NCBI RefSeq assembly: GCF_025118155.1
Contig: NW_026251398.1
Location: forward strand, 434,001 to 498,000
Length of the DNA stretch: 64,000 nt
From: Cokeromyces recurvatus
Lineage: Eukaryota; Mucoromycota; Mucoromycetes; Mucorales; Mucoraceae
Direction: 5' to 3'
How positions within the stretch are numbered: position 1 is the first letter of the stretch; each line of letters begins with the position of its first letter. Of this stretch, positions 56,154 through 64,000 are shown piece after piece. The notes under the pieces are model-generated. The model searched no databases. It was not told the origin of the DNA and saw only the letters and a list, made by a program, of their open reading frames with translations. A program made the translations under genes and the position numbers.

Positions 56154-57234
56154 TAAAAATAAAAAGGAATAACTGAAATTCTATTTTATTTCACATTTGG
56201 GTCATAAATCATAAAAAAAAAACTAGAAACAGCATTATGAGATTGAAAAAAGAGAATTACCTCTCTTCTGAAATACTATATTCAAGGAAACAAAAAAAAA
56301 AAAAAGAAAAATAAAGACGATATTAATTAATTTAGAATTTTATGTGTATTTTGAAGTGCTATGTACATCTCTATCTTTACTTGTGAATTTCCCTACTATA
56401 AGATAAGAGACCTTCCTTAAATGCTTATCAATTAAAATGTAAAAAGAATAAAAAATAAATAAATATCTAACAATAGTAGCTATATGATTTATATGATACT
56501 AAAAATGAAAATATTTTTATTTTTGTCTGTCTATTTGTATAGATTTAATAAATATACAGATTTAACGAAAAAAAAAAAAAAAAAAAAGGGCAAAAGGGGT
56601 TAGACAGAGATACAATTGTTCAATTTATAGAATGCATATTTAACACATATTCATTTATATAGCTTCCATGTGCTATTTCTTTTTCATTTGATATGATAAA
56701 TGTATAAAGCTTATTTTTGCTACATAAAAAAATATAGTGTGAAACTTTATTTTAATTTATTTAAACGAGGAATGTATACTCCATAATGATAAGCTTATAG
56801 ATTTTTTACTGACAAAAGATACGTCATATACCACAGTTTATATTTTAACCTATTAAATTTAATTATCTTATCTATTTTTGCTGTTTCAAAGCATTTAATT
56901 TACTTTTGCTAATCAAGGTATTATGAATATATTTTGTAGATCTTTGCTTTTATGTATATAAAATCCTATTTCATATGAATATATAGAAATAAAGCTATTG
57001 TTTATATATTTGAGATACAGATTGATAGTTTCTACAGGCCTCTTCCCCTCCTTTTTTTTCTTTGCGTATTTTTCTTTTTTTGAGTCACAAGATCTCTTTC
57101 CAATTTAAACACAGAAAACTTTTTTATTGGCTTTTTCAAACTTGGTAACCATTTACGAGTTCAACTGAATCAGTTTTAATATCAGACTATCGGATCAGTT
57201 CGGTAATAAATTCATAGATAATCATGTTTTCTAC

Positions 57235-57278
<44 letters not shown>

Positions 57279-57693
57279 AAAAAGAAAAAATTAAATTATT
57301 AAAAAATAAAAAAAATGAATAAAAATTCAATGATATTTTCAAATGATAAATGTATATTAAGCGTTTTCTTGTGAAACGTATACGTCAAAAATTATAATAA
57401 AATGAAACTTTAATGATGTTTCTCCTATTTATTTTTATCTCTCTTCAGGCACTTTGATAAAAAAAAAAGATGGAGAAAAAAGGTGAAGCGGCGATTTTTT
57501 CATTTGTTTGTTAAAGGAAATTTAAAGGAAAATTTCTCATTTTTCTATTTTGTTTGGTTTTTTTTTCTGTTTTGCTATTTTTTTTTTTTTTTTTTTTTTT
57601 TTTGTCTCTCCCTCTCTCTCTTTTTTTTACTTTATTTTAATACTTTTCTTTCTTTCTTATATTAAAAAAATAAAATAAAAAGTAAACAAGTGA
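55696..57693. other. AT-rich spacer upstream of the glutamate synthase gene
   Basis: 2 kb without a gene. It contains A-runs at 56116-56151 (36), 56570-56587 and 57237-57276 (40) and, shortly before the start, a T/C-rich block at 57558-57660 that probably belongs to the promoter. Confidence 0.5.
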
Positions 57694-57921
57694 ATGATAT
57701 CAATTGAAAACAAATCATGGGCAAATGTAATTCCCAAGGCACAAGGACTTTATAACCCCGAATATGAAAAAGATGCCTGTGGTGTAGGATTTATAGTTCA
57801 TGTAAAAGGTAAACGTTCACACAAGATTTTAGTAGATGCAAACGATGTTTTATGTAATATGACACATCGTGGTGCCAGTGGTGCGGATATTCGAGATGGT
57901 GATGGTGCTGGCGTTATGACA

Positions 57922-57975
<54 letters not shown>

Positions 57976-60900
57976 ATTAATAGAATCATTTTGTAATGAA
58001 ATATTTTATTTGTTCAAGGTATTCCACATCAATTCTTTGTCAATGAAGTATTTCGAGAATTAGGCATCAAATTACCTATGGAAGGTCACTATGCTGTTGG
58101 AAATTTATTTATGAAAGATGTTGAAGAATGTCAAAAGGTCTTTGAAAAATTAGCAGATGCTTTAGACTTAATCATTTTGGGGTGGCGTAGAGTCCCCGTT
58201 GATTCAACTATTATTGGACCTGCTGCTCGTTCAAAGGAGCCAGTTATCTTACAACCATTTATTACTTTGAAGAATTACAATTCTACAAATGAGTTTGATG
58301 AACGTTATTTTGAACGTCAATTATATGTTCTTCGTAAACATGCTACTCATACCCTTACCATGAAAAAATGGTTCTATATTTGTTCGCTTTCAAATAAGAA
58401 TATTGTCTATAAAGGCCAATTAACACCTAAACAAGTGTATTTGTATTATTATGATTTGGTAAATGTTCAATATACAACTCATTTCGCTTTGGTTCATTCT
58501 CGTTTTTCTACAAATACTTTTCCTTCCTGGGATCGTGCACAACCAATGCGTTGGTGCGCTCATAATGGTAATATATATGTGTATATATTATATATATATA
58601 TAAAGCATGTCACTTATTTTTTTTTTTTTTTAGGTGAAATTAATACATTGCGTGGTAATAAAAATTGGATGAGATCTCGTGAAGGGGTCATGTTTTCAGA
58701 TAAGTTTGGTGATGAATTAGACTTGCTTTACCCCATTATTGAAGAAGGAGGATCTGATTCAGCTGCTTTTGATAATGTATTAGAATTATTAGTTGTCAAT
58801 GGTGTTTTAACTTTACCAGAGGCAGTCATGATGATGGTACCTGAAGCATGGCAAAACAATCATCTAATGACTCCAGAAAAGAAGGCCTTCTATCAATGGG
58901 CAGCTTCACTTATGGAGCCTTGGGATGGTCCTGCATTGTTCACCTTCTCTGATGGTCGTTATTGTGGTGCCTCCCTCGATCGTAATGGTCTTCGTCCCTG
59001 TCGTTATTATTTGACCTCTGACGATATTATGATATGTGCATCTGAAGTTGGCACTGTCTTTGTTGAACCTCAAACAGTTGTTGAAAAGGGCCGTCTTCGA
59101 CCGGGTCGTATGTTACTCGTTGATACTGTCAAAGGTATCATTGTTGATAATACTCAATTGAAACTCGAAACAGCCAAGAAGAGACCATTTGTTGATTGGA
59201 TTAAGAACCAAAAGATCACCCTCCAGCAGCTTGTAGAAGCTACCAAGGACACTTCGTTTGTTCAATTAGATGATACTACAATCCATACCGATCCTCGTTT
59301 GAAGGCATTTGGCTATACTTTAGAACAATTTAATCTCTTATTACTTCCTATGATCTCTGAGGGTAAAGAGCCTCTTGGTTCAATGGGTAACGATACTGCC
59401 TTAGCCTGTCTCTCTGATCAACCTCGTCTTTTATTTGAATATTTCCGTCAACTCTTTGCCCAAGTTACAAATCCTCCTATTGATCCTATTCGTGAAGAAA
59501 TTGTTATGTCTCTTGAATGTTACGTAGGACCCGAGGGTAATATCTTGGAAGTCAATGAAGAACAATGTCGTAAACTGACATTACCTTCTCCTATACTTTC
59601 TATGGATGAATTGGGTGCTATTCAATCTATGGATCAACTTTTCCCTGATTGGAAGGTGGCTACCATCGACACTACGTTTGAAAAGGCACTTGGTATACAA
59701 GGCTATATGGAAGCCCTTGAACGTATCTGTCAAGAGGTGACAAAGGCTATTGATGATGGCTATAAAATTGTTGTTTTATCTGATCGTGCTGTTTGTGCTC
59801 ATCGAGTCGCTATCTCTTCTTTGATTGCCACAGGTGGTGTTCATCACCATCTTGTTCGAAATAAGAAACGTAGTCGTGTGTCTTTGATGATTGAAACTGC
59901 AGAGGCACGTGAAGTTCATCATTTTTGTGTCTTATTGGGTTATGGTGCGGATGCAATCTGTCCTTACTTGGCTATGGAATCCATGATGAAGCTTCATCGT
60001 GAACGTGCCATTCGTGGTGAATATACGATTGAACAGCTTATTTACAATTATAAAAAGGCTATCAACAATGGCATCTTAAAGGTGATGTCCAAGATGGGTA
60101 TATCAACTTTAGCATCCTATAAAGGTGCACAAATCTTTGAGGCACTTGGTGTTGACGATACTGTCATCAGTCGTTGCTTTGCAGGTACCGCATCTCGTAT
60201 CAAGGGTGCTACCTTTGATATCTTTGCCTTGGATGCATTGACATTGCATGAAGCTGGTTATCCAACTCGTAATCGAATTCAACCCCTTGGCCTCCCAGAA
60301 TCAGGTGAATACCATTGGCGTCATGGTGGCGAATCTCATATCGCAGAGCCTGCTAGTATGGCCAACTTACAAGACGCTGTTCGTCGTAAGAATCAAGATG
60401 CTTATGATATACACGCCAAGAATTCTCATGCTGCTATTCAACGCTGTACCTTAAGAGGCTTACTCGATTTCAACTATGAAGAATGTAAACCCATCCCTAT
60501 TGAACAGGTTGAGCCCTGGACTGAGATTGTAAAACGATTTGTAACGGGTGCCATGTCTTATGGTTCTATCTCTTGGGAGGCCCATACAGCCCTTGCAGTC
60601 GCGATGAACAAATTAGGAGGTAAATCAAATACGGGTGAAGGCGGTGAAAAACCTGAACGTTCAGAACTCGAACAAGATGGTGTCAAGTTACGTTCTGCTA
60701 TTAAACAGGTCGCCTCAGGCCGTTTTGGTGTTACAAGCTTTTACTTGTCAGATTCAGATGAATTACAAATCAAGATGGCTCAGGGTGCAAAGCCTGGTGA
60801 AGGCGGTGAGTTGGCGGGCCCCAAGGTTTCTGAAGAAATTGCGTCCACGCGTAAGACTACACCTGGTATCGGCTTGATCTCTCCTCCTCCTCATCATGAT

Positions 60901-63900
60901 ATTTATTCTATTGAAGATCTTAAACAATTGATTTATGACCTCAAATCAGCTAATCCACGCGCTCGTATCTCTGTAAAGCTCGTCTCTGAAGTAGGTGTTG
61001 GTATTGTAGCTGCTGGTGTGGCTAAAGCCAAAGCTGATCATATCTTGATTTCAGGCCATGATGGTGGCACAGGTGCATCTCGATGGACAGGTATCAAGTA
61101 TGCTGGTTTACCTTGGGAATTAGGTCTTGCTGAAACTCATCAAACCTTGGTTCTTAACGACTTGCGTGGTCGAGTTGTAGTCCAGACAGATGGTCAAATC
61201 AAGACAGGTAGAGATGTTGCTATTGCCTGTCTATTAGGTGCTGAAGAATGGGGTTTTGCTACTACACCTCTTATTGCTCTTGGTTGTATCATGATGAGAA
61301 AATGTCATTTGGTAAACAATCTTATACAAATATATAAATATTTATATATTCTGGTGTTACTTATTTTTATTTTATTTTATTTTTTTTTTTTTTTTTTTTT
61401 TGGTTTTCATAGAATACATGTCCTGTTGGTATTGCTACACAAGATCCAGTATTGCGTTCTAAATTCCAAGGCAAACCTGAACACGTTATTAATTTCTTTT
61501 ATTATGTTGCAGAAGAAGTACGTACCATCATGTCCAAATTAGGTTTCCGTACTATCAATGATATGGTGGGTCATGCTGAAGTTCTCAAGTTTGATAATAG
61601 TTTGCGTACCTTCAAGACCGCTAATCTCGATCTCTCTCCTATCTTGACACCTGCCAGCGCCTTACGTTCCGGTGTCCCTACACATAACGTTGCAAAACAA
61701 AAGCACAAGTTGCATACTCGACTTGATAATTACTTGATTAGTGAAGCTGAACCTATCTTTGAAGGCTGTGTGAAACATGTGAAGATTGATACAACTGAGG
61801 TTGTCAATACGGATCGTGCACTTGGTGCTACTCTCTCTTATCATATCTCAAAGAGATTCGGTGAAAGGGGTCTTCCAGAAGACAGCATTCATGCCATTTT
61901 CAAGGGTTCTGCAGGTCAATCCCTTGGTGCCTTCTTGGCCCCTGGTATCTTTTTCGAACTCGAAGGTGATGCTAATGATTATGTCGGTAAGGGTCTCTCG
62001 GGTGGTAAGATTGTCATTTATCCACCTCGATGTAGTTCTTTCAAGTCTGAAGAAAATGTGATTGTTGGTAACGTCTGTCTTTATGGTGCCACAAGTGGTC
62101 GTGCATTCTTTAGAGGTATTGCAGCAGAACGTTTCTGTGTCCGAAATTCGGGTGCCCTTGCAGTCTGTGAAGGTGTTGGTGATCATGGTTGTGAATACAT
62201 GACAGGTGGTCGTGTGGTGATCTTGGGTTCTACGGGTCGTAACTTTGCTGCTGGTATGTCTGGAGGTATCGCGTATGTTTTAGATATGGATGGAAAATTC
62301 CATGAACGTGTTAATACTGAATTGGTTGATCTTGAAACTGTAAATGATGATGAACGTATTGCAGAACTTCGTGATTTAATTGAAGATCATCGTCATTACA
62401 CTGGCTCTGAAATTGCCGATCGTATCCTGAAAAACTTTAATGACTATTTACCTAAATTTGTGATGGTCATGCCAAGGGAGTATGCTTCATTATTACAACG
62501 TCAACGTGAACTACAGGCACAAGAATCCAATAAGAAGAAGGCAGTAGATGATACCCCCAAGAGTTTAGTTCAAAAGCAAAGATATGAACCCGCTGTGGAA
62601 GACGTTGAGGATAGTATCTTGAATGAAGAAGAGATCCTCAAACGACGTGAGAAGCTTGACAAGTTGAGAGGCTTTATGAAATACAAACGTAAATCCGATC
62701 CTTATCGTAATGTCAAAAAGCGTATAGGTGATTGGGATGAAGTCAACGTTCGTCTTAGTCGTCCTCAACTCCATGAACAGGCTGCTCGTTGTATGGATTG
62801 TGGTACCCCCTTCTGTCAATCCGATACAGGTTGTCCTCTTGGTAACATTATTCCTAAATGGAATGAACTCGTTTACAAAGATAACTGGAAGGATGCCCTT
62901 GATCGTCTCTTGATGACGAACAATTTCCCTGAATTTACAGGTCGTGTTTGCCCCGCACCTTGTGAATCAGCCTGTGTCCTTGGTATCTCTGAGAAGCCTG
63001 TAGCGATTAAGAGTATTGAATGTGCTATTATTGATTATGCCTTTAAGAAAGGTTGGATGATTCCCAAACCCCCTGCTCAACGTACAGGTAAAAGAATTGC
63101 CATTATCGGTTCTGGTCCTGCTGGTTTAGCTGCCGCTGATCAACTCAATAAGGCAGGTCATGTTGTCGTTGTTTATGATCGTAATGATCGTATGGGTGGT
63201 TTACTTATGTACGGAATTCCAAACATGAAACTGGATAAAAAAATTGTTCAAAGACGTATTGATCTCTTGGCCGCTGAGGGAGTTAAGTTTGTCACGAATG
63301 CCAATGTGGGTGTGAATGTAGATGTTCAAAAGCTTCGAGCAGAGAACGATGTCCTCCTTGTTGCTACGGGTGCTACATGGCCTCGTGATCTCAAGATCCC
63401 CGGTCGTGAAGCTGACGGTATTCATTTCGCTATGGATTTCCTTCAAGCCAACACCAAGAGCTTGCTTGATTCAGGTCTCAAGGATGGTAATTACCTCTCT
63501 GCGAAAGATAAAAGAGTGATTGTTATTGGTGGTGGTGATACTGGTAATGACTGTATCGCTACCTCAGTGCGTCATGGCTGCAAATCTGTCATTAATTTTG
63601 AATTATTACCTTGTCCTCCACAAGAACGTGCGGAAGATAATGCATGGCCTAAATACAAATTGGTCTTTAAGATTGATTATGGTCATGCTGAAGTCCAAGA
63701 GCATTTTGGTAAGGATCCTCGAGAATATTGCATTCTATCCAAGGAATTTGTGACAGAAAACGGGGTTGTGAAAGGTATCAAGACAGTTCGTGTTGAATGG
63801 ACAAAGGATAGTGCCGGTCGTTGGGCTATGGCTGAAGTACCTAATTCTGAACACGTATTTGAAGCTGATCTTGTCTTGCTCTCTATGGGCTTTGTGGGAC

Positions 63901-64000
63901 CTGAATCTCAAGTAATTAAACAATTAGAAGTGAAGCAAAATGGTCGTAATAATATTGAGACCCCCAAGGGCAAGTATGTGACCAATATTCCTGGTGTTTA
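57694..64000 (+). CDS. GLT1: glutamate synthase (NADH-GOGAT), 3'-truncated by window edge
   Basis: Converts glutamine and 2-oxoglutarate to two glutamates, using NADH, in ammonium assimilation. Exons are 57694-57922, 58019-58567, 58634-61311 and 61413 to beyond 64000, giving about 2014 residues in the window out of the usual 2100-2200. The N-terminal propeptide ends before the nucleophile Cys29 ([11 protein letters not shown]), the amidotransferase residue. Later come [16 protein letters not shown], the FMN-binding synthase domain ([20 protein letters not shown] and [10 protein letters not shown]) and the 3Fe-4S cluster Cys of [13 protein letters not shown], spanning intron 3. The GXGXG domain follows ([20 protein letters not shown]). 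The fused beta part starts near 62690 with Fe-S Cys ([22 protein letters not shown]), then the FAD/NADH-binding [14 protein letters not shown] and [12 protein letters not shown]. Intron 1 contains 50 consecutive A. Confidence 0.96.

Noticed and set aside
57798..57989. Minus-strand ORF with a poly-Phe run opposite GLT1 exon 1
   Set aside because: It is the antisense shadow of exon 1 and the A50 intron tract.
1..64000. CRISPR arrays, rRNA, bacterial operons
   Set aside because: No regularly spaced repeats with unique spacers, no rRNA core sequence, and intron-bearing genes throughout exclude these.

Overview
The window looks like nuclear DNA of an early-diverging filamentous fungus, most likely Mucoromycota, order Mucorales. 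This is an inference from composition, gene content and transposon types; the species is not identified. The DNA is very AT-rich, with long A/T homopolymers in introns and spacers. Introns are short (about 45-145 nt, GT-AG) and genes are spaced as in fungi. Products include a Mucorales-type GPI-anchored chitin deacetylase, a PPxY alpha-arrestin, GET2 and a single-chain glutamate synthase.

Region 1 (1-17.3 kb) is mostly housekeeping: the 3' part of UDP-GlcNAc pyrophosphorylase, an alpha-arrestin (-), a peroxisomal-type adenine nucleotide carrier, an unusual tandem-BTB plus CAP-Gly protein, a LOA1-like lysophosphatidate acyltransferase, an MCP1-like mitochondrial membrane protein, Sec61 alpha (-) and a chitin deacetylase (-). 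UDP-GlcNAc pyrophosphorylase supplies the substrate for chitin and the deacetylase converts chitin to chitosan, so both serve the cell wall. A 24-bp minisatellite lies at 4.03-4.2 kb in a 3.5-kb gene-free stretch.

Region 2 (17.3-28 kb) has a gene-poor spacer with a defective Tc1/mariner-like element (copy 1). Then come a LisH/CTLH-WD40 protein (WDR47-like), an orphan 349-aa protein, a small possibly secreted protein (-), LSM12 and a tandem-PAS protein.

Region 3 (about 29.9-46.5 kb) is a repeat island. It holds a Tc1 transposase relic, a direct pair of about 400-bp repeats, and two copies of a 1.6-kb unit coding for a YARKS-motif protein that faintly resembles a serine recombinase (one open copy, one decayed). 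It also holds a LINE with both ORFs open and a 15-bp target-site duplication, two more Tc1-like copies, and a decayed Mucorales-type hypothetical gene. The YARKS unit and the structure of the LINE ends are the most interesting parts of the window.

Region 4 (46.5-64 kb) returns to single-copy genes: a small mitochondrial ribosomal protein with an L51/S25/CI-B8 domain (-), GET2, a heat shock transcription factor and the first part of NADH-dependent glutamate synthase, which runs off the right edge. Large AT-rich spacers (50.3-53.3 and 55.7-57.7 kb) show no recognisable gene. No tRNA, rRNA or CRISPR array was found. Exon boundaries were read by eye from GT-AG sites and frame continuity.
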